DNA of 64,000 nucleotides from the NCBI GenBank assembly GCA_009694375.1, contig SHVB01000001.1:134366-198365 (forward strand), given 5' to 3'. Within the stretch, counting starts at the first letter, position 1. The number at the start of each line of letters is the position of its first letter. Made by a program: the position numbers and the translations under genes. Source of the stretch: Acidimicrobiia bacterium. Lineage in GTDB: Bacteria; Actinomycetota; Acidimicrobiia; Acidimicrobiales; VFJN01. Under the pieces are notes generated by a model. The model searched no databases. It was not told where the DNA came from and was given only the letters and a program-made list of their open reading frames with translations. Below are positions 1 through 9,587 of this stretch, piece by piece.

Positions 1-1639
1 GGCGCTCCTCGAAGACCACCCAGTCCTCGTTGAAAAAGACGTGGGTGTTGACCAATCCCAACTCGGTGGCCAGACGCCGCGTCTCCACCGCCATCCGCAT
101 CTCGGGAATGTCGGGATTCGGGTGGCGGAGGCCAAGAAAAAACAGCCGGATCTCCGGGATACGGGTCCGCAGGCGGTCGACCGCTCGGATGAGGGTGAGC
201 GGATCGAACCAGTTGTACACCCCGCCGCCCCAGAGGATGACCTTGTCGTCGACACCAATCCCGGGGACCACCCCCTTGATGGCGGAGCGGCTCGCCACCG
301 GCGGTTCGCTGTCAACACCGAAGGGCACGACGGCGAGGAGGTTGTAGAGCGATTCGTCGCCATCGTAGGTAACCGGATTGATGCGAACGAGAGCCGCCAG
401 TTGGCCGAGCCATAGATCGCGCTGTTTGGTACTCGCACACAACACAAAGTCGGCCCGCCCGAGTTGCTCGTTGATCACATGAGTGGCGTTGCGCACCGCA
501 TCGAAGCGGCCGTGTTCACCCTCGGCGTCGTGTCCCTGCTCGAGTTGCTCCAGGTGCATCGGGTCATAGACGTCGGCAATGAGGACCTTGTCGGAATAGA
601 GGAGAAAGCCCCGACCTGCCAGCACCCAACCCTGGAACACGAAGACATCGCACCACCGCTCTAGATCGCGCAACCCTTTCTCGGCCACCGCCCGCACCTC
701 GAAGTTCTCGCCGCCGAGGTCGCAGCCACCCGTGGTCGCGAGCACCACCTCGTGCTCGGCGGCCAGACGACGAGCGATCTGCAGGGCGCGAATACCCGGT
801 CCGGCCATCCGCGCCGACAGCGTGTCGGCGGTAACCACTGCGATGCGTCGCCGGATACCGGCCCGCTCCGGGGCGCCAAGAAGAGCCAGAACCTCCGCCA
901 CCGGGGCCGCCTGTGGGTCCGTCGCCGCCCAGGCGGTAACCGCCCGATGGGCCAAGGGGAGCAATTCCCCGTCACCCCGTCGACGCCCGGGCTGGAGTAA
1001 CGGTCGTCGTACCATGCCGGTCCGGTGGGCCTCGCCGTAGTGCGAGTCGGTCCACCCGGCTGCTTCGAGGCTGGCATCGTCGAGCACCGAGGCCAGTACC
1101 AGCGCGACCCCCGCCCGCAGTTGATCGGGGTCGCCCAGCGATGCCGGAGCGTGGGGAGGCGGACCCATGCCGCGCACGCGGTACCCACCCAGCCACATGC
1201 GCCACCCCAGATCGAACCCTTCCATCACGCTCGGTACACGCACGTCGAATCCACCCAGGCCGTGGAAGGCCCGGTGACGGATCACGCAGGCCGACAGCGG
1301 CACAAACAGTTCGAACGCACCCACTGGCCCTCCGGTGGCCGACCAGCCCACCAGAGCGGTGGAGGCGTCACCCCGCAGTTGCTCGATAGCCCCGGCCACA
1401 AAGTGATCCGGCACCTCCACCCCCGCCTGCACGAACACCAGATAGTCGTTCGAATCCACCGTGGCCGCCGCATTGCGGGCATTGACCGTAGCGGCGACGT
1501 TCCCATTGACCTCGATCTTGGCGTTGGGCACCTGGACTCTTCGCAGGGCATCAGCGGTGGTCCGAGCGGCCGCGGCATCCTCGGGTCCGGCCATCACCAA
1601 CACCAGCACCCGGGCCGGCCGCGGCACCACGATGCTCAT
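1..1639 (-). CDS. Two-domain glycosyltransferase (GT2-like + GT4-like), cut by window edge
   Basis: A minus-strand frame stays open from the ATG at 1639 to the window edge, so the C-terminus is missing (about 546 codons seen). Residues 1-180 look like a GT-A family 2 domain: an NARN segment, an acidic stretch followed by YLVFVQAGVEVP, then GGFD and an E-x-x-DLGWRMW segment. From about residue 240 a GT-B/family 4 domain begins (RIAVVTADTLSARMAGPGIR) and continues with VILWGGGVYNWFDP. It probably transfers sugars in surface polysaccharide synthesis in the cytoplasm. The start codon overlaps the stop of the upstream ABC gene as ATGA, so the two are translationally coupled. The sugar and acceptor cannot be told from the sequence. 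Confidence 0.85.
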   Translation of the reverse strand, partial: MSIVVPRPARVLVLVMAGPEDAAAARTTADALRRVQVPNAKIEVNGNVAATVNARNAAATVDSNDYLVFVQAGVEVPDHFVAGAIEQLRGDASTALVGWSATGGPVGAFELFVPLSACVIRHRAFHGLGGFDVRVPSVMEGFDLGWRMWLGGYRVRGMGPPPHAPASLGDPDQLRAGVALVLASVLDDASLEAAGWTDSHYGEAHRTGMVRRPLLQPGRRRGDGELLPLAHRAVTAWAATDPQAAPVAEVLALLGAPERAGIRRRIAVVTADTLSARMAGPGIRALQIARRLAAEHEVVLATTGGCDLGGENFEVRAVAEKGLRDLERWCDVFVFQGWVLAGRGFLLYSDKVLIADVYDPMHLEQLEQGHDAEGEHGRFDAVRNATHVINEQLGRADFVLCASTKQRDLWLGQLAALVRINPVTYDGDESLYNLLAVVPFGVDSEPPVASRSAIKGVVPGIGVDDKVILWGGGVYNWFDPLTLIRAVDRLRTRIPEIRLFFLGLRHPNPDIPEMRMAVETRRLATELGLVNTHVFFNEDWVVFEER

Positions 1640-2862
1640 CGGAGTGGAGTTCGAAGGTCGGTTCCGCCGAGCACCCATCGCCCATGCATCGTGATCAGCC
1701 CGCTCCACCCGTCGCTTTGCGCACCGCCGTCCACATCGAAGCGCCGTTCCCGATGTCGCTCATCGTAGGTATGCAGCGCGGCAGAGTCGGTGATAGCACC
1801 GGACAGATCGTAGGTGCCCGGGAGAAGGGGGAGGCGATCCACCACCAGGTCCACGAACCCCGAACCCGATACTCCGGTAGGCACAATCGTCGCATCCCGA
1901 GTGTGCGGATTGGTCACCACGGCACCCTCCAACGTGTGGATAGCCAGGGAGAAGACCGGGTTGGGGACCGCAGCGGCCGCGGTGTAGTGACACCGAAACG
2001 TCACCGTGTCACCGGTGCGAATCACGTCGGTGGCACTCCCATCGGGTCCGAGGACCTCCAGCGCATCAATGGTGATCTCCCCGGACCCGGATCGACTGGC
2101 CGTAGCGTGGGTTTCGGTCGCCTCACGCTCCTCTCGCACCTCCGTGAGGTACTGCTCAATCACGCTCCCTGCGTTGCCGGTGGCCCGCAGGACACCGTCA
2201 TCGAGCCAGGCCACTTCGTCGCAGATGGCCTGAACCGAGCCGAGCGAGTGCGACACCACCACAATGGTACGGCCCTCCGCTCGGAGATCAGCAAAGCGTT
2301 CGTTACAACGCCGCTGGAACTGCTCATCTCCTACCGCCAACACCTCGTCGACCAAGAGGATGTCGGGGTCCACGTTGATGGCCACCGAAAACCCCAAACG
2401 CACATACATACCCGAGGAATAGTTCTTCACCGGGGTATCGATGAAGCGCTCCAACCCGGCGAAGGCCACGATGTCGTCGAAGCGGATATTCAGATCCGCT
2501 TTGGACATGCCCAGAATCGAACCGTTCAGATACACATTCTCCCGACCGGACAGTTCCGGGTGAAACCCAGCGCCGAGTTCGAGTAGCGCCGAAACCTTGC
2601 CGTTCGTGCGGCAACTTCCCTCGTCGGGTTCCAAGATGCGGGCCAAGCACTTGAGCAAGGTGCTCTTCCCGGAGCCGTTGGTACCAATAAACCCGTAGGT
2701 GACGCCCTCGGCTATCTCCAGGGACACGTCTCGTAGCGCCCAGAAATCCTCGTAGCGCGCCCTGCCGCCTCGCATCACGGTGGCTTTCAAACTCTGGTTG
2801 CGGTCGTGGTAGAGCCGGAAGCGCTTCGAAAGCTGCTCCACCGAGATGGCGGGTACCGTCAC
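1636..2862 (-). CDS. wzt: Polysaccharide ABC exporter ATP-binding protein, Wzt type
   Basis: 408 aa. The nucleotide-binding domain has Walker A GTNGSGKST, signature YSSGM, Walker B ILLVDEVLAVGD and the switch His in VVSHS. After about residue 250 comes a beta-rich extension, as in Wzt proteins whose C-terminal domain recognises the capped O-polysaccharide. It would energise export of a lipid-linked polysaccharide across the plasma membrane with the permease encoded just upstream. The GTG at 2862 was chosen because it overlaps the permease stop as GTGA and leaves the conserved ISVEQLSKRF start intact. A longer frame upstream runs into the permease. The 3' end overlaps the next glycosyltransferase by 4 nt. 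The three genes form one operon. Confidence 0.93.
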   Translation of the reverse strand: MTVPAISVEQLSKRFRLYHDRNQSLKATVMRGGRARYEDFWALRDVSLEIAEGVTYGFIGTNGSGKSTLLKCLARILEPDEGSCRTNGKVSALLELGAGFHPELSGRENVYLNGSILGMSKADLNIRFDDIVAFAGLERFIDTPVKNYSSGMYVRLGFSVAINVDPDILLVDEVLAVGDEQFQRRCNERFADLRAEGRTIVVVSHSLGSVQAICDEVAWLDDGVLRATGNAGSVIEQYLTEVREEREATETHATASRSGSGEITIDALEVLGPDGSATDVIRTGDTVTFRCHYTAAAAVPNPVFSLAIHTLEGAVVTNPHTRDATIVPTGVSGSGFVDLVVDRLPLLPGTYDLSGAITDSAALHTYDERHRERRFDVDGGAQSDGWSGLITMHGRWVLGGTDLRTPLR

Positions 2863-3674
2863 AGTTCCTCCGCCAGGCGGCCCTGCAGCCGGTTGAAGGA
2901 CACCCATCCGATCACCAGGGCCACCACCGCACAGAGCACCACGTAGCCAACATCAGCGATGGCGGGAGCCCGGAGCGAGTAGTAGAGATCTCGGTAGATC
3001 TCCGAGAATCTGGTCATGGGGTTGAGGCGATAGATACCCAGCAGGGTGGGGCGATCGGAGAGGGCGCTGTTTACCACCGACACCGGATACACGATGGGAG
3101 TGGCGTAGAACCAAAACTGAAGCCCGATACCGATGAGGTACTCGAGGTCGCGGAAGTACACGTTCCACACCGACAGGGCGAGCGCCACCCCAAGCACGAA
3201 CACCCCCTGAATCATCGCCACGCCCAGCATCGGCACCATCCAGGGCACCACCATGTTGCCGGCGATGAGCAAGGCGACGCTGAGTACGCCGAGTTCGATG
3301 AGGAAAGACACTCCGAAACCAGCCACGGTGGAGGCCACCAGGAGTTGCCGGGGAAACCACACCTTTTTCACGAGGCTGGCATTGGCGAGAAGGGACCCCA
3401 TCCCCCCGGTGATGCCGTTGGCCAGAAACGTCCAGGGCAGCAACCCACACAGGAGGAAGAAAGCGAACACGTGGAGCCCACTGGGGTCGCCCGTCGGTGG
3501 TTCGACCTTCAGGAAGAAGCCGAAAACGAGTGTGAAGATACCCATCTGCGCGAGCGGATTGAGCATCGACCAGCCCCAGCCCAAGGCCGACCGTTTGTAC
3601 TTTCCCCGCAGTTCCCGCAGCGTCAGGTTTACGAAGAGCTCTCGGTGGCGATGCAGTTCGCGAAGGGTAGTCAT
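2859..3674 (-). CDS. wzm: Polysaccharide ABC exporter permease, Wzm type
   Basis: 271 aa, the usual size for ABC-2 type polysaccharide permeases. The N-terminus carries the family signature around LTLRELRGKYKRSALGWGW, followed by about six hydrophobic segments and a periplasmic-like stretch. The ATG at 3674 was chosen because homology begins there; the frame is open far upstream, but that part is antisense to the glycosyltransferase on the other strand. It forms the membrane channel for the ATPase encoded downstream with a 4-nt overlap. It is divergent from the plus-strand glycosyltransferase, 60 bp away. Confidence 0.93.
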   Translation of the reverse strand: MTTLRELHRHRELFVNLTLRELRGKYKRSALGWGWSMLNPLAQMGIFTLVFGFFLKVEPPTGDPSGLHVFAFFLLCGLLPWTFLANGITGGMGSLLANASLVKKVWFPRQLLVASTVAGFGVSFLIELGVLSVALLIAGNMVVPWMVPMLGVAMIQGVFVLGVALALSVWNVYFRDLEYLIGIGLQFWFYATPIVYPVSVVNSALSDRPTLLGIYRLNPMTRFSEIYRDLYYSLRAPAIADVGYVVLCAVVALVIGWVSFNRLQGRLAEEL

Positions 3675-3734
3675 GGCGGGGGAAGGCCAGGGGTCGAATG
3701 ACGACCCGGCGTGGCCCACTACGTTACCTCTCTG

Positions 3735-6299
3735 ATGCGCATCACCGTGGTCTCTGCTCATTACCCTCCCAATTTCCGTAGCGGCGGCACCCTGCAACCC
3801 CAACGCCTGGCCCGTGGCCTCCTCGCGGGCGGCCATGACGTGCGTGTCTTCGCTGGCTACCTCGACAGCCAACGCGCACCGCTGGAGGAATGGGACGACA
3901 TCGACGAGGTGGGCCTCCCGGTGCATTGGGTGGTGTCCACACCCTGGATGGGGTGGGCAGATCCCCTGAACTACGACAATCCGGCCGTGGCCGAGCGCTT
4001 CGCCCGGCACCTGCGCGAACATCCCGCCGAGGTGGTGCACCTGCACGCCCTGCAGACCCTCGGGGCTGGGCTGGTGGGGGTGGCCAAGGCTTCGGGCGCC
4101 ATCACCGTGGTGACAATGCACGACTTCTGGTGGGTGTGCGCCCGGCAGTTCCTCGTGGACCGCAACGATCGCCCCTGCTCGCTCGTCGTGGACGCGGGGG
4201 CGTGCGCCTGTGAGGCCGGTCGGGAGCACCTCGAAGCGCGGGCGGCCCGATTGGCCGAACTGCTGGCCCCGGCCGACCTGGTCCTGGCACCGTCCCGCTC
4301 GGCGGCGGCGGTACTAGAGGCCAATGGAGTGGCCCCGGGTCGACTGGCCGTGGACGAGAACGGCATGGAGATAGGCACGGTCACCGCGCGGCGATCCCGC
4401 CGCTCCGATCAGCCGGTAGTGATCCGATACACCGGCGGCAGCAACCCCATGAAGGGATCGGCGGTCCTCCTCGATGCCGCCCATCAACTGGGCCCGCGTC
4501 CTGGCCTGCGCATCATCGCCCATGACCTCCAAGAAGCGGTGCAACGTGACGGCCGCCCCCTCGAGGCCACCGCGCTGGAGTTGGCTCCGGCCTACCACCC
4601 CGACGCCCTCAACGAGCTGCTCTCCTCCACCGATGTACTGCTACTGCCGTCGGTCATGCGCGAGTCGTACTCGCTGGTCACCCGGGAGGCCTTGCTGCGG
4701 CAGGTGCCGGTGATCGCCACCAACACGTTGGGACCTGAAGAAGTAGTGGAGGACGGTGTGAACGGGTTGATCGTGCCCGCCGGCGATCCCGAGCTGCTGC
4801 GGGCCGCCCTCGAACGCGTGCTGGACGCCCCCACCCTCGCCGCCCTGCAGACAGGAGCCGAGCACCCTCCCGTAGTGCGTTCGACCGGCGATCAGATCGA
4901 AGGCTTGGAGGCTCGATTTGAAGCGCTGCTGGCCTCTGGTGGCGCGACGGCCGCCGCCGCGCCCCTCGGCACAGTGCTGTTTTTGGTGGGTATCGATGGC
5001 GCCCCCTTGCGCTACCGAGCGCAACTGCCCGCCGAGGCCATCGCCCACCGAGGCGTGGCGAGCACCATCGCCCACTACCGCGACCCCGACGTGGCGGCGC
5101 GAGCGGCCGCCGCCGATGTTGTGGTGGTCTATCGGGTGCCGGCGACGCCACAGGTGCTCGCTCTTATCGAGGCCACCCGAGCGGCGGGCACCCCGGTGCT
5201 GTTCGATGTGGACGACCTCATCTTCGACCCGACCATCGACGATGAAATCCCGGCCCTCCAACTGCTTCCCGCCGCTGAGAGTGCGCTCTGGCTCCAGGGC
5301 GTGCAGCGTTACCGCACCACAATGGAGGCGTGCGATGCCTACATCGGATCCACCGCCGCGCTCGTAGACCACGCTCGTCGAGTGGTGGGGATCGAGGCCT
5401 ACCTCTTCGAAAACGGCGTGGGGGCCGCCCTGGGAGCGGCCAGCGAGGTCGCCACTACTCGCCCTCGACGCCCGGGACCCCTACGGGTGGGGTACTTCAG
5501 CGGCACCACCACCCACGACGCCGACTGGCGCCACATCGAAGCGGCGGTGGCGAGTGTGCTGATGGCCCATCCCGATGTCGAACTCTGGCTGGGTGGTCCT
5601 CTGGCCCCCACCGAGGCGGTGATGGCGACCTTGGGCGAGCGCGTGCACCGCATCCCCTGGACGGCGTGGGAGGCCCTGCCCGAGGTGCTGCGCGACATCG
5701 ACATCAACCTGGCCCCCCTGCAACCGGGAAGTCGGTTCAACGACGCCAAAAGCGCCATCAAGTGGCTCGAAGCGGCGCTGGTGGCCACCCCCACCATTGC
5801 CAGCCCCACGGCTCCCTTCGTCGATGCCATCACGCCCGGCCGCACAGGATGGCTAGCCGACTCCCCCGACGAGTGGGCCCTCGCCTTGCACCACGCCCTG
5901 GCCCACGGGGCCGATCGCGTCACGGTGGGCGAAGACGCCCGTCGCGCCGCTCTCCTGCGCTGGTCGCCGTTCCGTCAGGCGGATCGTTACCTGGCCATCC
6001 TCGACCACGCCCGGCACCCCACCGGCCTGCGACGCCAGCCCAACCCCTCCTGGACCACCGTGGTCGTCGACGAACCCTGGCTGCCGCAGCCCACCGCTCT
6101 GGCGCCGTATCCCCCCCACCACCCGTCGATAGGTGAAGTCGTATCGCCGCCGATCAAGCGCCCGTCGCTCATGGGGAGGCTCCGGGCCAAGGTTGCCCTT
6201 GTAACCACCCGCTATCGGCAGGAAGGACCGGTCGGGGTGGCCCGAGGAGCCACCCGCTGGGCTCAACAGCGAGTCGGTTGGGCTCGTCGCGGTCGCTGA
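3735..6299 (+). CDS. Tandem two-domain family 4 glycosyltransferase
   Basis: 854 aa. Residues 1-405 are a GT4 enzyme: N-terminal ITVVSAHYPPNFRSGG, HLHALQTLG, GGSNPMKGSAVLLDA, and the C-terminal ExxxxxxxE region in SYSLVTREALLRQVPVIA. A second GT4-like unit fills residues 420-800, with DVDDLIFDP and a C-terminal LGGPLAPTEAV/NLAPLQPGSRFNDAKS region. Both should act in the cytoplasm on an exported polysaccharide. ATG 3735 was chosen over 3711 because the family start MRITVVSAHYPP lies there. TACGTT at 3720-3725 could be its -10 element. It is divergent from the wzm-wzt operon. Two active sites in one chain suggest it adds successive sugars, which is inference. Confidence 0.88.
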   Translation: MRITVVSAHYPPNFRSGGTLQPQRLARGLLAGGHDVRVFAGYLDSQRAPLEEWDDIDEVGLPVHWVVSTPWMGWADPLNYDNPAVAERFARHLREHPAEVVHLHALQTLGAGLVGVAKASGAITVVTMHDFWWVCARQFLVDRNDRPCSLVVDAGACACEAGREHLEARAARLAELLAPADLVLAPSRSAAAVLEANGVAPGRLAVDENGMEIGTVTARRSRRSDQPVVIRYTGGSNPMKGSAVLLDAAHQLGPRPGLRIIAHDLQEAVQRDGRPLEATALELAPAYHPDALNELLSSTDVLLLPSVMRESYSLVTREALLRQVPVIATNTLGPEEVVEDGVNGLIVPAGDPELLRAALERVLDAPTLAALQTGAEHPPVVRSTGDQIEGLEARFEALLASGGATAAAAPLGTVLFLVGIDGAPLRYRAQLPAEAIAHRGVASTIAHYRDPDVAARAAAADVVVVYRVPATPQVLALIEATRAAGTPVLFDVDDLIFDPTIDDEIPALQLLPAAESALWLQGVQRYRTTMEACDAYIGSTAALVDHARRVVGIEAYLFENGVGAALGAASEVATTRPRRPGPLRVGYFSGTTTHDADWRHIEAAVASVLMAHPDVELWLGGPLAPTEAVMATLGERVHRIPWTAWEALPEVLRDIDINLAPLQPGSRFNDAKSAIKWLEAALVATPTIASPTAPFVDAITPGRTGWLADSPDEWALALHHALAHGADRVTVGEDARRAALLRWSPFRQADRYLAILDHARHPTGLRRQPNPSWTTVVVDEPWLPQPTALAPYPPHHPSIGEVVSPPIKRPSLMGRLRAKVALVTTRYRQEGPVGVARGATRWAQQRVGWARRGR

Positions 6300-6387
6300 G
6301 GACGGCGGCTAGGCGAACGATGACGGCTGGCTGCTCGAGTAGTTCGACCGGCATGGGGGCCAGGGCACAATCGACATACGGCTGCGA

Positions 6388-7380
6388 TTAGCGACGGCCG
6401 GAAAGCCGACGCAGCGGCGCCAGCATCCGGTAGCCGCGGGTGGATTGCAGCGCGACGACATGCGCGGCAAGTTCTTGGCACTGCGCCTCGAAGCAATCGG
6501 CGCAGCCGGCCGATTCCTCGAGCGCGATGGTGGCTTGATCGAGCGCGATGGTGGCTTGATTCAGCCCAACACGAGTGGACTCCAACTCAGCCTCCGCTAC
6601 CACCAAACGGGCTCGCTCCCGATCAAGGGCCGTCCCCAACTCAACCACCCGGTTGGCCAGGTTGGCGATCTCGACATCGCCATCATGGGCGACCGCCCGA
6701 AGCACGAACTGGTACGTCTCGGATTCGGCCTCGGCCACCACCTCCGCGAGAAGCGCCGGCGATACGGTGGAGGGCTCCACGGCCTGTTCGCTGCTGAACA
6801 CCGGCACGATCACGCGTTGGAGGTCCACCACGACCAGGCCCGCATCGTGCACCAGTTCCTGGATGGATTCCAACGTGAAGAAGTGCAGGTGCGTCCGATC
6901 CAGTAGCCCCGTCTCGCGATACCGGAACCGACCCGCCAGCAACTGGAGCTTCACATCGGCATGGGCGATATTGGGTACGGAGAGCACTACGTAGCCACCG
7001 GGTTTGAGGGCCGCCCGGCAGGCTCGGATTACCCGCAGCGGATCGGAGAGGTGCTCCAGTACGTCGCCCCCCAACACCACGTCGAAACGCTCATCGTCGA
7101 TAGCCGCGGCCACTACGGCGGGATCGGAGAGATCCCCCACGATCACCCGCTCGGTTACCTCATGAAGGAACGTGGCGGACCCGGCATCAACCTCAATGGC
7201 CACCACCCGACACCCGTTGGCCACCAATGACCGGGTCACATGGCCGGCGGCGGCCCCTAGTTCCAACACCCGCTTGTTGCAGCCCACCAACGCCAGCGCT
7301 GCTGCGCAAGCGTTATTGACGGCGTCCGGGTCAACCTCGGCCCAATAGATGTTGCCGACATGATCAGCCACCGGATCCAC
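6388..7380 (-). CDS. SAM-dependent methyltransferase with C-terminal coiled coil
   Basis: 330 aa. Residues 30-200 are a class I methyltransferase: motif I LELGAAAGHVTRSL, then DVVLGGDVLEHL and an ALKPGGYVVLSVPN segment. Residues 225-310 are rich in E, A, L and R and look like a coiled coil, ending in TRGYRMLAPLRRL, a tail common in surface-polysaccharide methyltransferases and glycosyltransferases. The coiled coil contains a perfect 7-residue duplication (QATIALD/QATIALE). The GTG start at 7380 sits 6 nt after a TAGGAT element and has no ribosome-binding site, suggesting a leaderless mRNA. It is convergent with the tandem glycosyltransferase and probably belongs to the same polysaccharide cluster. 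Confidence 0.85.
   Translation of the reverse strand: MDPVADHVGNIYWAEVDPDAVNNACAAALALVGCNKRVLELGAAAGHVTRSLVANGCRVVAIEVDAGSATFLHEVTERVIVGDLSDPAVVAAAIDDERFDVVLGGDVLEHLSDPLRVIRACRAALKPGGYVVLSVPNIAHADVKLQLLAGRFRYRETGLLDRTHLHFFTLESIQELVHDAGLVVVDLQRVIVPVFSSEQAVEPSTVSPALLAEVVAEAESETYQFVLRAVAHDGDVEIANLANRVVELGTALDRERARLVVAEAELESTRVGLNQATIALDQATIALEESAGCADCFEAQCQELAAHVVALQSTRGYRMLAPLRRLSGRR
6520..6561. repeat. 21-bp in-frame tandem duplication in coiled coil
   Basis: Two adjacent 21-bp units (6520-6540 and 6541-6561) differ only at the last base. The unit equals one heptad of the methyltransferase coiled coil, so gain or loss changes its length without breaking the frame. Confidence 0.85.
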
Positions 7381-7386
7381 CGCTCT

Positions 7387-7392
7387 ATCCTA
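7387..7392 (-). promoter_or_regulatory. -10 element TAGGAT, leaderless start
   Basis: TAGGAT lies 6 nt before the GTG start of the methyltransferase on the minus strand. At this spacing transcription would begin at or next to the start codon. Confidence 0.5.
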
Positions 7393-7397
7393 GCGGA

Positions 7398-9476
7398 TCA
7401 CCGATACCAGACGGCATCCAGCAGATTGCCCAATCCGTACCAAAAGATACCGTCGTCACCCCCGGTGCTGAAACCGCCCACCACCGCTTCCTGCAGGCTG
7501 GGCAGCACCAAGCCGGAGCTTGACCACACTCCCCGACTGGCGAACCGCCATAAGAAATCGGCGGCAGGGCCGGGGGCATACCACACCACGTCATCGCGTC
7601 CGGTCTCGTAAAGATCCGCCACCACGGGGTTGTAGAGGCCATTGACCACAAGGCCAGAACTGGTCATCGTCCCCAAGGGCCCCCCGTACCACATGTAGTC
7701 CTGGGCCACCCCGGGGCCGTACCAGAGCACATCGTCGCGTCGATCGCCATCGAAGTCGCCTACGGCAGGCTCGTAGGTCAGGAACACTGAGCGGGGCAAG
7801 GAGAGGTAGCCACCGGCCAGTTTGTGCAGCCAGAGGAAATCGGGATCACCGCCAGGAGCATAGAAAAAAATGTCATCACAACCATTCCCGTCAAAATCGC
7901 CGACGAAGGGTTGATAGCGGCCCGACACCAAAACGGCCGACGACACCACGGTGCCCCCCGAGAGGTCCCACACCTTGTCGGCCAAAGCACCGGTGCCATA
8001 CCAGAACAGTTCCTGTGCGCCATCGCAATCACGATCGAGGAACAGCGGCATCAACCCCACGCCCGGAGCCAACCCCCCCACGCTAGTGAAGGTGCCGTCC
8101 CCGTTGGATCGCCAGAGGAAGGTCAGGCCGGAGACACTGTTGTAGAACAACACCTCGTCGTCGCCGTCGCCGTCTGCGTCGCCAGCAATGATGTAGTCGT
8201 AGACCAAGTTGACCGTCGCCGGCCGGGTGCTGAAGGTGCCCGAGCCCTGCCCCAACAACAACGTGTCAGCCACGCCGCCGGGACCATAGAACAACAGGTC
8301 ACCGCGCTGATCGCCATCAGCGTCGAGGGCAATGGCGCGGGCCACCGACACGATGGTGGGAGAGGAGGAAGAAAGCCCCGGTGGCGTGAGGGGCCTACAG
8401 GCCCCGCGAACCGTGGTGAGATCACACAGCCCGGAAGAAGACGACCAGGTCAAGCCGGATCCGGGCTGCGAGGACCGGGGCCGAGCGTTCTTCCCGATCG
8501 TGCGGCTCGCCTTGATGTCGATGGAATACCCGGTATCCGCGCGCAGCCAATGGCGCTCCTCGGTCGTCCCCCGATCAACCACATAGAACGCCGCAGACAG
8601 CGGAGCGGGTGCCACGGTGGGGTTTCCCCCGCCATCGATTTTGTAGGTGGCCCACGCCGTGGATCCCTGGATCACCCCCACCACTGGTTGCACGTACCAA
8701 CACGGCACCGGCACTACCACATCCGGTAACGAACACGTACGAGCGACCGTGCCTCCGAGCGCGTCGATTCCCGGCACCGTTTTCACATTGGCGAAATACG
8801 GCACCGATGCCGTCATTTCGCCGAAGTAGGTCTGGCACTGCGTGCACGGGAAGCCCCAGTCGCCCCATGCCGCGTAGCGACGTTCTTGATCCGAGAACGG
8901 CGCCCCGTGGCCCACCAGGGAGGTCGGAGGGTTGCAGTAACGCGACGCCATCACCCGGGCTACGTCGGCGGCCACCACGCGAACATCCATCGCCTCGACG
9001 GCTGTGAACGGTGCCCCCAACCCGGCCGAGTCGTACTGCCAGATCCCAATCCCCGGGTGCCAGTACGCCCGCACATACGACGTGTAGGGGTTTCGAAAGG
9101 CGTAGAGGCCATAGTTGGCGTTGGCGGAACTGTTGGTGTCGAACACGCCGGACCATTCGTCATAACGCGACAGCGTCATCGGCGCCGGGGCCGACGCCAC
9201 AGTGGTGGCGGCGGAGGACTCCTTGAACACCGGCGCCCACACCAGGGCGGCCAAACCCTTGTCGCTGATGGTGCAACTACGAGCGGTGGCGGCGGCGGCC
9301 TCAAGAACGGCCTGGAATGGCCCAACGCCGACGTAACGGGTGGTGGCGGTAGCCGTAGGGAGCGGAACCGCGGTGGTGGAGGCGACGCCGGGCGATGCTT
9401 GGGCCGACGCGCCGGATCCGACGAGCACAAGGAGAAGGGCGGCGCAGGCCGCGAGTCGGAGGAACAGCGCAGGCAT
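7398..9476 (-). CDS. Secreted protein with C-terminal FG-GAP/VCBS beta-propeller
   Basis: 692 aa. A signal peptide (LAACAALLLVLVGSGASAQA) shows export. Residues 40-300 form a unique Cys-containing domain (CTISDKG, FPCTQCQTYFG) that I do not recognise; it mentions no clear catalytic motif. From about residue 370 to the end there are roughly seven repeats of about 45 residues with the pattern GD-D-DG-x-DD-x-x-WYGPG, typical of FG-GAP/VCBS blades that bind calcium through DxDxDG loops. It is divergent from, and shares the propeller with, the CAP-domain gene at 9588, so the two may act together outside the cell. A TAGGAT element at 9506-9511 may be its -10, leaving a leader of about 30 nt. Confidence 0.8.
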   Translation of the reverse strand: MPALFLRLAACAALLLVLVGSGASAQASPGVASTTAVPLPTATATTRYVGVGPFQAVLEAAAATARSCTISDKGLAALVWAPVFKESSAATTVASAPAPMTLSRYDEWSGVFDTNSSANANYGLYAFRNPYTSYVRAYWHPGIGIWQYDSAGLGAPFTAVEAMDVRVVAADVARVMASRYCNPPTSLVGHGAPFSDQERRYAAWGDWGFPCTQCQTYFGEMTASVPYFANVKTVPGIDALGGTVARTCSLPDVVVPVPCWYVQPVVGVIQGSTAWATYKIDGGGNPTVAPAPLSAAFYVVDRGTTEERHWLRADTGYSIDIKASRTIGKNARPRSSQPGSGLTWSSSSGLCDLTTVRGACRPLTPPGLSSSSPTIVSVARAIALDADGDQRGDLLFYGPGGVADTLLLGQGSGTFSTRPATVNLVYDYIIAGDADGDGDDEVLFYNSVSGLTFLWRSNGDGTFTSVGGLAPGVGLMPLFLDRDCDGAQELFWYGTGALADKVWDLSGGTVVSSAVLVSGRYQPFVGDFDGNGCDDIFFYAPGGDPDFLWLHKLAGGYLSLPRSVFLTYEPAVGDFDGDRRDDVLWYGPGVAQDYMWYGGPLGTMTSSGLVVNGLYNPVVADLYETGRDDVVWYAPGPAADFLWRFASRGVWSSSGLVLPSLQEAVVGGFSTGGDDGIFWYGLGNLLDAVWYR

Positions 9477-9587
9477 GAGGGAGAGAAGGCGTTAGCGGAG
9501 ATTGGATCCTACCGTGGTCCTCCTTGCGTGTCTCGGCACTGGCGCATTATCTCAAGTATCAGGGTTTGGCGACCGATGAACTAGAGG

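Noticed and set aside
1445-1460. TPsiC-arm-like GTTCGAATCC suggesting a tRNA
   Set aside because: It is inside the glycosyltransferase gene and no acceptor stem or other arms can be folded around it.
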